Assembly (NCBI GenBank): GCA_025617745.1 | Contig: CM046873.1 | Span: 28,099,410 to 28,163,409, forward strand | Origin: Heliocidaris erythrogramma | Lineage: Eukaryota; Echinodermata; Echinoidea; Camarodonta; Echinometridae | DNA: 64,000 bases | Direction: 5' to 3' | Shown: positions 33,101 to 43,465 of the stretch, one piece after another | Layout: each line of letters opens with the position of its first letter | How positions within the stretch are numbered: the first letter of the stretch is position 1 | Position numbers and translations under genes: made by a program | Notes under the pieces: model-generated | What the model saw: the letters and a program-made list of their open reading frames with translations, nothing else | Databases searched by the model: none | Told to the model about the DNA's origin: nothing

Positions 33101-36100
33101 TCCGATCTGGTGATGGCGGAGGCATAAATTCCGACCGCGCGCGGTCGAATATTCATCTAGTTACATTTTCATCTTCTTCTCCAAAACCCACGATCGGAAT
33201 TCAACCAAACTTGGTAGGAATCATCCTTAGGGGTAGGGGACCCAAAGTTGCTAAAATGGTACATGTGGCCCCCAGGGGGCCCAGGGGGAGGGCCCCCAAT
33301 TGTAAAAGCTATGTAAATTTCAAACATCTTCTTCTCCAGAACCAGGCATAGCTCAGACTTGGTATTGTGTATGGAGATACCTCTATAGATGAAGAATGAA
33401 TGTTGTTCATGAAATTTCTCTGAGTGGCCCTATAGGGGCCCTGTGGGGGTAACATACTGGAGGGGGGGGGGGGGGGGGCGCTGCCAGGCAAAACTTGGTA
33501 GGAATCATCCTTAGGGGTAGGGGATCCAAAGTACATGTACATTCTCCTAGTAGTTTCAATTTCTAACATATCTCCTGGTGGTGCTAGAGAGAACATGCAC
33601 CAGATATGAATTGATCCACATCAGGTGAGCGTCGTGCCCCCTGGGGCTCTTGTTACTTTTCTATCCATGATGTAGGAAAGTATGGGATGCTGTATCTGGT
33701 GAGGCCTTGCATGACTTTTCTCACAAACACATCGTCAAATCTGTGGATTTCTCATTGGTAAGTCAGACATACCTGAGCCATAATTTTGTCATTTACTTCT
33801 TATTTTTGTATATGGCTCGTTACTAATTTGAATCAACAATAAGCACAATTTGACAATGTATATTCAAATTTGGAATTTGTTGTCACCAATTTGATATTCT
33901 TTTCATTGAGTGTGTAGTGGTACAAACACTGTTTGTTATATGATTGCAAAGAAAATCTCTGAAGTTAATAGATGAAATGTTTTGCTTATTTTGTGAGTGA
34001 GGTATCAGAAATATTTTTTCTGTGTGATTGCTAATTTGACATGGGAAAAAAGGAATTTGGGTTTTACTATATGTTGCCAAGTTAAAGATTGTACAGTGGA
34101 ATCTCGTTATAACAAACTCCTTGGGACCAAGACAATTACCTCTTTATATCAAAACCTTGTTATATCAGGGCTATAAAACAATAGAATACAAAGCAGTGGG
34201 GCCTGCAAAATTACCTTGTTATAACGAGAGTTTGTTATAAACAGTGTTCTTTATAACAGTTCCACTGTACTGCTTATTAGTAAAGCAAAAGCTGACTAGA
34301 ATGACCCTCATGGAGCTGAGAGTGTGTTATTAAAATTGAATTCAGGGACCTTTTGTAGTAAGGCCAAGTAAAAAAATATACATGTTTAGCGTCCTGCCTT
34401 TTTTGCAAAAAAGGAAGGAGGAGGCCCCCTTTTTTTTTTTTTTTTTCAAAATGGCCGACCGACCCATTTAACAAAATTCTTCCAAAATGGCCGCCATTTT
34501 TTTCTTAAATCACCACTTGGACTTAGGAAAATGATGCCAGCTATTACATAGCCTAGATGCAATGGATAGAGACCAACTTTTCCCAAAAAAAATCATGAAA
34601 TTTACACTTTTGGGGGGTTTTACACACACACACAAAAAAAAAAAAAAGGCGGCCTCCAAAAAGGAAGCGGGCGGGGACACTAACATGTATATTTTTGTAC
34701 TTGGCCTAATACACTGGAAAGTATTTTGATCCTAAGTATAGACCAGAAAGTCACTCTTGATGACCAAGAGCTTGTTATTCCAGCTGTACAAATGGGATTT
34801 TATGTAACAAGAGAAATAAAAAGCTTGTCACCAAACATCCATAGATTTCAGTTTTTGTTGTGCAGGTATGGAATTTTTTCTTGTTTACATGCTATACATG
34901 TAATGTACAAAATAAATATGTTAATGATCAAACTGAATAATGAAGAAGAAATTAATCAAGGCAAAGACTTACAAATTAATCAATAACACATGTACCATAG
35001 ATACGTTCACAGTTATTTGTCAAAAAAAGACAAATACCCATTTAGCCACAGTGGTAAATCACTTTAGAGAGATACATGTACTTTGTCACTGAATGACACA
35101 TGCCAGATATTTTTGAGAAAATATTGTAAAAGGATGATTTGAAAACTGATTTGAACAAGATTTGAATTCAAACAGATCCAGTGGAAGAGAAATAGACGTT
35201 TATACTGATAGTATCATTTTGTTTGCCATTTGTTATTATAGGATAGCTCTAAGCTTTTGACAGCCAGCAACGAGAAGCTCCTGAGGATATTCGATCTGAA
35301 CGCCCCCGACACCGACCCAGCTGTATTCAGTGGACATGAAGATAACATCAAGCATGCCCGCTTCTTACCGGACGCAAGGTCGATCGTGAGCTGCTCCGAC
35401 GATAAAACTCTCAGGTTGGTAACTCTTGGTAGGAAGCCTGTATTAAAATGGATAACCCCATGACTGCATGCATGAGAACCTGATGGTCCCTGTACTCGGT
35501 CAGTGGGAATTGATGAATTCAGTAGTCATCTGGGGAGCGTTTCATCAAGCGTTTTGTCAGTATTTTTACTGACAAATTTGCTCTCAGCCAATCAGATGCA
35601 AGGATTTCAGTAGCTTATAACAGTTGTCGGTAAAAAGCACTGACAAACGCTTGATGAAACGCTCCCCAGGTTAACCTAGGTTGAATGATTTTTAGAATCA
35701 AAGGATTACTGTATGATATCATGGTTTCAGGGATGTCAGCATTTTGGAAAAGAGTTTAACTTTTGCATAAATTTCAGCAACTCAAAAGCATGTTTCTTTA
35801 TATATCGTCTGTTAAGAGCAAGAATGGCGTTAACTCTGTGTTAACGCCCGTCTAGCTCCAAACAGACGATATAAAAGGTCAGTAAGCCATTTCGTAATTA
35901 CAATTTGTGCAAGTGCAGATAAAATTAATTTGTACCGAGCTCAATTGACCTGTCATAGTGTGTGCACCAGTATGATTTTGGTTGTAAAACAATAGCGCAA
36001 CTGCCAGAACAGATGCGCACGCACGTACAAACTGGGGTCATTCAGGGTCATCTGTACCACGGACTAATTACGAACTGACTTATTGTGAATTGTTTGGACA

Positions 36101-38705
36101 TTGGACAAAATGCAAATTCTTCCAGATTTAGATCCGTTATGGTCATATGAATAATAGTAGCAATATTGCTGGATATTTTAAGCCTTCCAGTGGGAGAAAT
36201 TCCCAATGGGTGACCAGTGCGATGGGCAGTGGTGCTCCGGAGTCCGGACAGCTTATCGGCCTTTCCTCTATGACTGGCCGACCCACATTCCACTATTTTG
36301 ATATTACAAATCTAAATTTTCAGATCTTTGTATTTGATATTAAAGCAAAGTCTTCCAAAATCTAACAGTCGGGTTGTAAGTTCCTTTTATATTCAAATTC
36401 AAATGCATTATTGTCCTTTTCTTACATTATTCATTGTTCAGAATTTGGGACATAGAGTCAAACTCTGAGGTGAGAAAGATTCCACTTAGTTCCAACAACG
36501 CCAGCATAGACCTGGTTCGAGATGGATCTATATTAGTTGTTACTCATGGCAAGGTTATATCATTCTACAGTACTGACAGGTAAGAAGATTCAACCACATT
36601 TTATCCTTTCATTGTCATCTTACACCAACAATATCTCAGATTTTGTTTGACAGTTACAAAAAATATATATTTTATGTGTAGAAAAATTGAAAATACAGGG
36701 AAAATGTTGTTGTATTTCTCTGAAAACATTCATAAAACAAGAAGGATTGTTTGTTTGTTTGGGGATATTTGTTTGTTGCAATACTAGAAGTTATACTAGG
36801 AGTCTAGGTTGTGATTAATAGGTTTTTTGTGAGATTTAGGGGCAGTGTTAGGTACAGGTATGTACAGTACTTGATGCTGGTTTGAATGAAGTAAGGAATT
36901 CAGTTAGTGTAAAAAATTGACCACAAAACAATTGTGATAGGGCATATCGTCGGTGGGGTGATAAAATCTCGTAACTCATAAATGCAAAATTTTCAAGAGA
37001 CCTAAAATACTTTCACGATTAACACAGTGCATTGACGTGACGCCCTTCCTTTTGAGATCACTTGTGGTATTAATTTTTTTTTTTTCAGGTATGCTCTACG
37101 TGGGTTTCATGAGACGATCAAATTAGTCTTTGGCTAAAAAATTATGAAGAAAAAGAATTGTCCCAAGGAAATGAGTTAAGAGGTTTTATCACCCCATGGA
37201 CGATGTGTCATACAGCCATTATAGGGTGGAAGATTGTTATATGGATATTTATTGAATACTTCTGTAAAATAGAAAATTTAAATACATGTAAATGAGTGAA
37301 AAGATCCTGTAAACAGTATTAAAATAATGAAAACAAATTGTCATTTGATTCTTTTCAAGGAGCTTTTAGAGGTCGTGGGGTGATGTGTTTTAATAGGTAC
37401 TTGTTCATTTTTATTTTTTCAAACTAGTTTTGAGGAGATCAAGAAATACACCACTGAAACCACAATGTACTCAGCATCACTCAGTCCTGATAAGAAGACA
37501 TTTGTATCCGGAGGAGAAGACTTTAAGATCTACAGGTTCTCTTATGCAGATGGCAAAGAGGAAGGTCAGTAAACTCAGTCAGTCTTCAATCTTCCCCTCC
37601 ACCCCCACAACCCCCATTACATCTCCCCACGTACGTTTCACCCCACCCCTTTTGGGTTTGTACTGACAAGAAGACAATTGTATCAGGAGGAGAAGTCTTT
37701 AAGTTCTACAGGTTCTAATATTTAGATAAAAAGAGGAAGGTTAGTACACTCTGTCTTCAATCTTCCCCTAAACTCCACATCCCCCATTACATCCCCCATT
37801 ACATCCCCCATTACATCCCCCATTACATCCCCCATTACATCCCCAATTACATCCCCCATTACATCCCCCATTACATCCCCCATTACATCCCCCATTACAT
37901 CCCCCATTACATCCCCCATTACATCCCCAATTACATCCCCAATTACATCCCCAATTACACCATATCCTTCCCCACATACCCCACCCCTTCCCCACATACC
38001 CCACCCCTTTCAGTTTTGTACTGACAAGAAGACAATTGTATCAGGAGGAGAAGTCTTTAAGTTCTACAGGTTCTCATATTCAGATAAAAAGAGGAAGGTT
38101 AGTAGACTAACTTTCATGAGATTTCCACTTACACCTCCATGCCCCCAACACAATATTTTGAAACAGTGCCATTCCCCCTCCCAGATGACGATAATGCATT
38201 GTATATGCTTAGTCACTGTATGATTAGCTCTGTATGTCTGTAATGCATTAGAATGTGAAGTTTCGATGTTTCAAAATGCATTTTTTTTTTTTTTTTTGCT
38301 TGGTCACTACGCTCCCTTGTAAAATAGCACTTGTACATAGAATTTATGGCTTCTCTGCGATACGTATTGGGATATTTGATAAGAAATGTATTGTTGCAGG
38401 CAGGCAACATTAGAAAGTACACTTGATTCAATATTCATTTTCTCTTACGCTTTATTCTCCTTATGCTTTTCTCAGCTTCTTACAAGGGTCACTTCGGACC
38501 TGTCCACTGTGTCCGTTTCTCACCTGATGGCGAGCTGTACGCCAGCGGCTCTGAAGATGGCACGCTACGACTCTGGCAGACCAATGTTGGCAAGACCTAC
38601 GGACTCTGGAAGTGGGTCGATGACAGCGAAACGGAAGGGGTGCCTGCATGCAACGTCGCAAACGAAGCTATGTCACCCCCAACAGTCGTCAAAGTCGAGA
38701 GCTAA
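30056..38705 (+). CDS. STRAP: Serine-threonine kinase receptor-associated protein (STRAP), WD40
   Basis: Seven exons join in frame (30056-30176, 30858-30993, 33676-33757, 35242-35414, 36442-36579, 37428-37564, 38476-38705) to encode 338 aa, close to the ~350 aa of vertebrate STRAP. Known vertebrate roles are as a cytoplasmic WD40 scaffold that binds TGF-beta receptors and Smad7, and as a partner of the SMN complex. Diagnostic segments are [14 protein letters not shown] near residue 12, [71 protein letters not shown] and [20 protein letters not shown]. Together they make seven blades. The last ~30 residues differ from the acidic vertebrate tail. All introns have GT-AG ends. The ATG sits in CACCATGTC, a fair initiation context. 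Confidence 0.96.
30858..30993 (+). CDS. STRAP: STRAP exon 2
   Basis: After ATTTCAG it completes Asp and reads [17 protein letters not shown] and then the second blade. It ends in phase 2 at GTAAGT. Confidence 0.95.
31041..31257 (+). mobile_element. tRNA-derived SINE
   Basis: The head has an A-box-like GATTCGTTGGTAAAGCAG and a B-box-like GGGGTCGAAACC (31092-31103). A unique body follows (TTTGGTAAGGCATTAATCC) and the tail is (AACC)n at 31239-31257. It lies in STRAP intron 2. Confidence 0.7.
31706..33130. mobile_element. Inner TATGCCTCCGCC element with 170-bp tandem array
   Basis: The terminal sequences TATGCCTCCGCC (31709) and GGCGGAGGCATAA (33115) are inverted. The left end has a (TCCG)n run (31761-31792). 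Most of the interior is the tandem array at 31802-32991. No protein is encoded. It is a non-autonomous DNA element nested in another one within STRAP intron 2. Confidence 0.75.
31802..32991. repeat. Seven tandem 170-bp units
   Basis: Units start at 31802, 31972, 32142, 32312, 32482, 32652 and 32822. Each contains GATATCTCAAGAACTG, TACTAGTATGTATCCCCATA and GGTCAAAGGTCAGAGGTCA. Two variant types (TCAAACTTGG with GATGAACTG, and TCATACTTGG with GATGAGCTG) are mixed along the array. AGGTCAAAGGTCA in each unit resembles a nuclear-receptor DR1 half-site pair. Confidence 0.95.
33676..33757 (+). CDS. STRAP: STRAP exon 3
   Basis: The acceptor is GATGTAG. It encodes [20 protein letters not shown] and ends in phase 0 at GTAAGT. 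Confidence 0.95.
34094..34267. mobile_element. pogo/Tigger-like MITE
   Basis: CAGTGGAATCTCGTTATAAC at the left and TTATAACAGTTCCACTG at the right are inverted ends with TA duplicates outside. Such ends are known from pogo-family DNA elements. There is no transposase. It lies in STRAP intron 3. Confidence 0.8.
34361..34707. mobile_element. AGGCCAAGTA-type foldback MITE
   Basis: AGGCCAAGTAAAAAAATATA and ATATTTTTGTACTTGGCCT are inverted ends. Inner parts also pair (CGTCCTGCCTTTTT and the AAGCGGGCGGGGACAC side). It contains poly-T and poly-A runs and lies in STRAP intron 3. Confidence 0.8.
35242..35414 (+). CDS. STRAP: STRAP exon 4
   Basis: It runs from ATTATAG to GTTGGT. It encodes [20 protein letters not shown] and the next blade ending SCSDDKTLR (phase 2). 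Confidence 0.95.
35532..35667. mobile_element. GGGGAGCGTTTCATCA hairpin MITE
   Basis: A 136-base palindrome with ends GGGGAGCGTTTCATCAAGCG and CGCTTGATGAAACGCTCCCC. It shares the internal core CAGTAGCTTATAACAGTTGT with copies at 49251, 57829 and 62845. It lies in STRAP intron 4. Confidence 0.9.
35801..35873. repeat. Short palindrome
   Basis: TATATCGTCTGTT and its inverse AACAGACGATATA enclose GGCGTTAAC/GTTAACGCC. It is a 73-base hairpin in STRAP intron 4. Confidence 0.75.
36442..36579 (+). CDS. STRAP: STRAP exon 5
   Basis: It runs from TTGTTCAG to GTAAGA. It encodes [15 protein letters not shown] and [15 protein letters not shown], the fifth-blade region (phase 2 end). Confidence 0.95.
36941..37209. 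mobile_element. Foldback MITE in STRAP intron 5
   Basis: The ends ATATCGTCGGTGGGGTGATAA and TTATCACCCCATGGACGAT are inverted. The interior is non-coding. Confidence 0.75.
37428..37564 (+). CDS. STRAP: STRAP exon 6
   Basis: It runs from AAACTAG to GTCAGT. It encodes [20 protein letters not shown] and [12 protein letters not shown] (phase 1 end). Two decayed copies of its second half follow downstream. Confidence 0.95.
37659..37745 (+). pseudogene. Partial copy 1 of STRAP exon 6
   Basis: It matches the second half of exon 6 plus the start of its intron ([10 protein letters not shown] then VFKFYRF) and has a TAA in frame after YRF. It has no acceptor, so it is not an exon. Confidence 0.85.
37784..37960. 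repeat. 12-bp minisatellite (ACATCCCCCATT)n
   Basis: About 15 units occur, some with CCAATT instead of CCCATT. It lies between the two partial copies of STRAP exon 6. The Gly/Asp/Cys repeat proteins on the minus strand are artefacts. Confidence 0.95.
38016..38102 (+). pseudogene. Partial copy 2 of STRAP exon 6
   Basis: The same segment as copy 1 is open here ([11 protein letters not shown]) and ends at a donor-like GTTAGT. A CCCTTTCAG precedes it, but using that as acceptor gives an 81-base-type exon in phase 0, which does not fit the phase 1/2 join of exons 6 and 7. Confidence 0.85.
38476..38705 (+). CDS. STRAP: STRAP exon 7 (last coding)
   Basis: After TTTTCTCAG it reads [20 protein letters not shown] and [20 protein letters not shown], the most conserved STRAP stretch. 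The TAA is at 38703-38705. Confidence 0.96.
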
Positions 38706-39030
38706 CTGGCCGTCTTCATGCTGACTTATTTGTTTTCTTATTTAATGCGATGGGAGCAAGATTTTTCTGCAGGGTGTTAGAGCTAATGTGAATAAATCCC
38801 AACGAGAACGTTTTGGACCTTTTGGTCTCGCGACATTTGGCGAATTTTGCCAAAATGCAGCTAAAAGAAATCGGCTGTTCCTATTGTATTTTAGCAAATA
38901 CTGCTTCATTTGGTGTATTTCATGGAAAGGAACGAGAGGAGTAATTTCGTTATCGCTTCAAGTGTTCGACCTGTAATGCTGGTCGAATAGTGAACTTTTT
39001 CCAATAAAACACTACTGGAGCAACAGTATC
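38706..39030 (+). other. STRAP 3' UTR with polyadenylation signal
   Basis: AATAAA at 39003-39008 is the first canonical polyadenylation signal after the stop. Others further on (for example near 40150) could be used for a longer 3' UTR. Confidence 0.5.
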
Positions 39031-41390
39031 ACAGTAAATTCATGTCACACTAAGCTATCGGAAGCTCACCATGACTTATGGATATAAGATCTGCTTCGGT
39101 CAACATCGCATGAAGGTTACAAAAACGGGAACTGGAATCACAGGCTGGATTTTCTGCTTACAGCTTTCAAAGGGCTAAGGGCTTGCTCAAACCTCACCAA
39201 TAATGATAAACTATATGCATTATATCGATAACGAATCTGATTTTACAACAAGGAAATGTTGGTTCTATTAATCATACATCAGGGACATTGTCTCCATTCC
39301 TTCTTCTGCCACTGACGTTACATCAAAGGAGTATTTGGCTCACAGCTATTATCGTTGAGGTCTGTCCTGAAAAGACTAAGCCACGCGATCCCAACAGGAC
39401 GATAGAATTTTTATGGTGGCTTTTAAGCATAAATCGTTAAGATCGGACCTTCATGTCCGGCAGCAATTTCCAATTCATTTTTCGCATGAACAACATGCAC
39501 AACAGGAGAGCAATTTGGGAATGATTCACTGTTATAGTGATCGGTGAGATCTGACCCGGCTGGCAAGAAATTAAATACTCGTAATGCAATTTTAAACGAT
39601 CGTAAAATAAATTACCATATTTTTCTCTCTTTTTTTTTTCTATGGACAGACCTACATGTACACACATGTACTTTTATGAGTGTGTAGAATATAAGCCATA
39701 CAAAACCTTTTCCAAATGATGAATGTAAACCACTTGTCGTGATGCTTGCTTTTAATGGGAAATACGTTCATTTAGATATTCTTCTACCAATGCTGCAGGA
39801 AAAGAAAGTGACACTGTCAAACTTTCAATTTTTTTTCTGTTTTACCAGTATACTGAAAATTGTACACTTTAGATTTTTTTCTGCCATGTGTAAAATTTTG
39901 TAAAGAGAGAGTATTTATTTTGGTTTTTTTTTTTTCCTCCCTACAAACAGTAAGACCATTCCATACAACATACATCAAATATGGAATACTTGCTATCGTT
40001 TTAGTTATTTCTTTTTTTCCAATATTTTTTTTTCAATTTTGTTTATGGTATTGACACTGGACAAATTAATGCATTGAAACCTTTGTTTTAGTCCATTTCT
40101 CTCCCCTCCCCCCCCCCAAAAAAAAAATAATTTTCACCCTCTCTGTCTTTAGAATGAAAATAAAATTATTCATTGCACTAAATAGGTGCAGTGCAACGCA
40201 ACCTCTTTATAACAAATTTCTTGGGACCATGGAAATTGCCTTGTCATATTGAATCTTCTTTTATCAGTGTCCTCTTACAAAGATTTCTGTTGTACATGTA
40301 TGTAAATCGATCAAAAGTCCTCCAAACGATCGCAAACTTACATTTGCTTTTGTGCAGTTACGATTGAAGTTGTGATTGATATGGATGAAATGCGATTGGA
40401 TGAATCGCATTCCTGCATCAGGGTCCATAGCTCAATTACAATGGAATGCAAACATTGGGACCTGCCGTGTTAAATTATCACGTTTACATATTTATATCGG
40501 AGAGTCTGTTACATTGGTGATCTTTTTAAAAGAGGTTTCTCTGTTTAACTAGCTTTCGAGCAAGGTGTGGCATACCATGCAGTTTGTCATTTCAAACACT
40601 CGTGTTAATCAAAAGTTTCAATACGTTGTCATGTGCTGTTGTCTGTGAGAGATATCGCTACCGTATATGAAATGAATGTGCATTAAAAATTATTCAGTTA
40701 TATGTTACAAAAAGGGTCATGTTTATGTTCTTTGCTTTAAATAAATTAATTACCGGTTTTTTTTCGCAAAAGTGTAAATAATGTGCACTGGTTTTGAAGT
40801 CACCCTTACCCCCCCCGTATGATTTTCCTTCACAACTTTCGTTCCCCACGCCCAGATGTTTACTACAACCATAGACAGAAGAAATACATGAGGGCAAAAT
40901 AAAATCAATTCAAGTAGTCTTTATATCATAGATTAGTAATTCGCAATATATTCAAACTGCTATACATGTATATGCACATAACAATATAAAAAGCAGATTC
41001 CAATATAATACAGAGCAATAAATGAAACAGTTTGGTCAAGTACTCATTTTAAGCATTTCTGAATAAGAAAAAAAATATGTGACAAAAATATGTGACAAAT
41101 TATCTAAAAATCATGAAGAAGTGACATATTTCACGACGAAATGACAGTGAGGAATTATGTCACAATGAGAGAGCCCGCTAGCAGATCTCGGGCAAAAGCC
41201 CGAATTCGGGGCCCTAGCAATTCATTTTCAGGCCATATTTCAGGCTTTTTTGTGTACGTACTAACTAGATCATTGTAAATGACTTAAGCTGCATTTATAA
41301 TGCGCACACATGCATCCCAGGGGATACTCAAGGTGCCTACATAGCACCACTATTATTCTGGCTTTATCCAAGCTGTACTTGGAAGCATTA
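39031..41390. other. Intergenic sequence, no recognised gene
   Basis: This region is AT-rich. A pogo-like fragment (CCTCTTTATAACAAATTTC, near 40202) is the only clear repeat. T/A homopolymers are frequent. Confidence 0.45.
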
Positions 41391-41399
41391 AAGGAATTA

Positions 41400-41570
41400 C
41401 AGTAGGAACTCGCTATAAAGAGCTCCGATATGAAGAGATTCCTGAATATAACAAGGTAAATTTAGTGGTCCCAGGTCTTTGTTGGTTTTTTACCCTGATA
41501 AAATGAGATTCCTTATATAACAAGGTTATTTTCATGGTACCCAGGTCCTCGTTATAGTGAGTTTCCACTG
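41400..41570. mobile_element. pogo/Tigger-like MITE, copy A
   Basis: It has CAGTAGGAACTCGCTATAAA and the inverse-type TCGTTATAGTGAGTTTCCACTG ends with TA outside. The inside repeats ATATAACAAGGT. Confidence 0.85.
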
Positions 41571-41716
41571 TACATATACTTGCTCTCTCTGGGTTGAGAG
41601 TGGCAAATGTAGATTGATGTCTTGCCAAATGTACCCTGTGATCCACAGTCCAGAAATAATTCCACAAGATGAAAACACCACAAACATAACACAATAAGAT
41701 TGCAATCAATTTCATA

Positions 41717-41887
41717 CAGCGGAAAGTCGCTATAAAGAGCTCTGATATAACAAGATTCCTGATATAACAAGGTTATTTTGCTGGTCCCATTTATGTTCTT
41801 TTTTTTTTACCCTGATTTAAGGAGATTCCTGATATAACAAGGTAAATTTCATGGTCCCAAGGTCCTCGTTATAAGGAGTTTCCGCTG
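41717..41887. mobile_element. pogo/Tigger-like MITE, copy B
   Basis: Its ends are CAGCGGAAAGTCGCTATAAA and TTATAAGGAGTTTCCGCTG with TA on both sides. It is the same length and layout as copy A, 147 bases away. Confidence 0.85.
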
Positions 41888-41889
41888 TA

Positions 41890-43010
41890 TTAACACAATT
41901 TGAATTGCAATCGATATTTCGTACCACAAATCAATGGACGGCGATTAATCACAAACTCACAAACGACTTGCACATGGGTACACTTTTGATTCATACCAAG
42001 TTGGTAGCTGCTAAACCATTCTTACTTTTTTTTTTTTTTTTTTGTATTCAAACTACCATAATATCATGAACCCCAGATCCTCTCCTTTTCTGAAAACGTG
42101 TGTAAAATCACACAAAATACACTGTATACATGTACCTAAATTTGCCTCTACAGATTCCTCATCTACAGGTATAAGGTTGGCAGTTTTAAGGAAGTGCATT
42201 ATGCTACATTTTTCATGAAAAAAAAGGGAATTTACCAGTAGCATAAAAAAATTATGGCATAACACCAACACAGAAAGTGAAATTTCCAGTCACACCTCCG
42301 AGACAGACCCTGGACCGACAGCAGACCAAACAAAAAACTACAATACCCTTGAGGGTCAAGAGCCGGTTTGTGCGGAGTCGCTTTAGCAGTAAGTGTGACT
42401 GAGGTATATCTACACGTATAAAGCCCAGCTATCGGCATCTATGACGAGCCCGGCTCACGGCCACTAGGCATAGCGTCGATTGCGTTAGTACCTGCATTAA
42501 GCGAGCCTGTTAAGGCAATTAACCGATAGGCCAGTTGAAGAACAAACGTATTATTTGCACCGTTCATTTTGCTGTCAATCACATTCTAATCTTCATCACT
42601 CATGACGAGCAAAAGACCGGACATGTCACTGACGCGGTCCTAAGGTCAGCAAATCATGCCTCATGCAAGCCTCTGTAACAGAATTTTGTTTGTTTCAAGC
42701 AAACACACCTATCCCCATCTACTGAAACACTATTCTTTATTTTAGTTCACTGCTCATAGCAAATTGTTCCCCACAGAAATGGTGAAAAGCAGGATTCCCT
42801 TCTACAATGTACAAGCACATTCTGCAACACAATATACACTTAAACGTGAAAAAAATATATAATTTATGAACAATACAAAAGCAGAGAATATATTTCTGGC
42901 CAATGGTCTATCTTTTGCAACAGCCCACAAAACAAAGAGAAAACACACAATTTTAACATAAATGGTACATGTACATTTACAGTATGTACTTAAAAAGGTT
43001 GTTTTTCTTA
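41890..43010. other. Intergenic sequence, no recognised gene
   Basis: I see no supported gene or RNA here. There is a T run at 42026-42042. Confidence 0.4.
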
Positions 43011-43462
43011 TATACTGTATAAGCTGTTATTTTCGCGAATTTCGCGAATGAAAGATCACCCGCGAATTTAACAACACGCGAAAATATTCTCATATGAACA
43101 TGCAACATTACGAGAGCACATTTTTACAAGGCGAACAATACAGCGCTGTACTATTAGTAGTACAAACCATGCGTTGTCGCTTCGCGATCCCCTAGCATGC
43201 CTAGCTAGCTAGCCCTATAACAATTGCTTGCTCAGATTTTGTTGGCCCCATTACAATTCCCGTGCCCGCGATGTGTAAATGTATTCGCTTTTTCCACTTT
43301 CAGATGGGGAATATCAACTCTGTTTAGGTTATTTATCCCTTCATGTCTTTCCCTAGATCTGTTGTGTGGTGGTGAACGCGAATTTAACAGCACGCGAATA
43401 TGTGGCAGAGGTCGCCATTCGCGAAAATATCTGTACGCGAAAATATCAGCTCATACAGTATA
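43011..43462. mobile_element. TATACTGTATAAGCTGTTATTTTCGCG foldback element
   Basis: The left end (43011-43085, rich in CGCGAATTT) pairs with the right end (43376-43462). Both ends carry two CGCGAA motifs and TA flanks. The middle is unpaired and non-coding. Confidence 0.8.
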
Positions 43463-43465
43463 CTG

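Larger units (their letters stand above)
31650..33655. mobile_element. Outer CTCACCTGAGC element interrupted by an inner element
   Basis: The ends AGCTCACCTGAGC (31652) and TCAGGTGAGC (33621) are inverted. The left part carries the GTCGTCCGTCGTCCG motif. The right part has a TTGGTAGGAATCATCCTTAGG unit twice (33211 and 33498) and a polyG run at 33462-33478. The sequence on the two sides of the inner element (31707 and 33160) appears to be continuous. Confidence 0.65.

Noticed and set aside
34421..34480. CRISPR-like or array-like spacing in A/T-rich foldbacks
   Set aside because: There are no regular direct repeats with unique spacers, and the genome is clearly eukaryotic.
37722..38004. Minus-strand frames with a repeating GDVM or GGCN protein
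   Set aside because: They translate the 12-bp minisatellite and have no other support.
37981..38102. STRAP exon 6 copy 2 as an alternative exon
   Set aside because: Its acceptor and donor would give phase 0 at both ends, while the exon 6/7 junction is phase 1, so including it breaks the frame.
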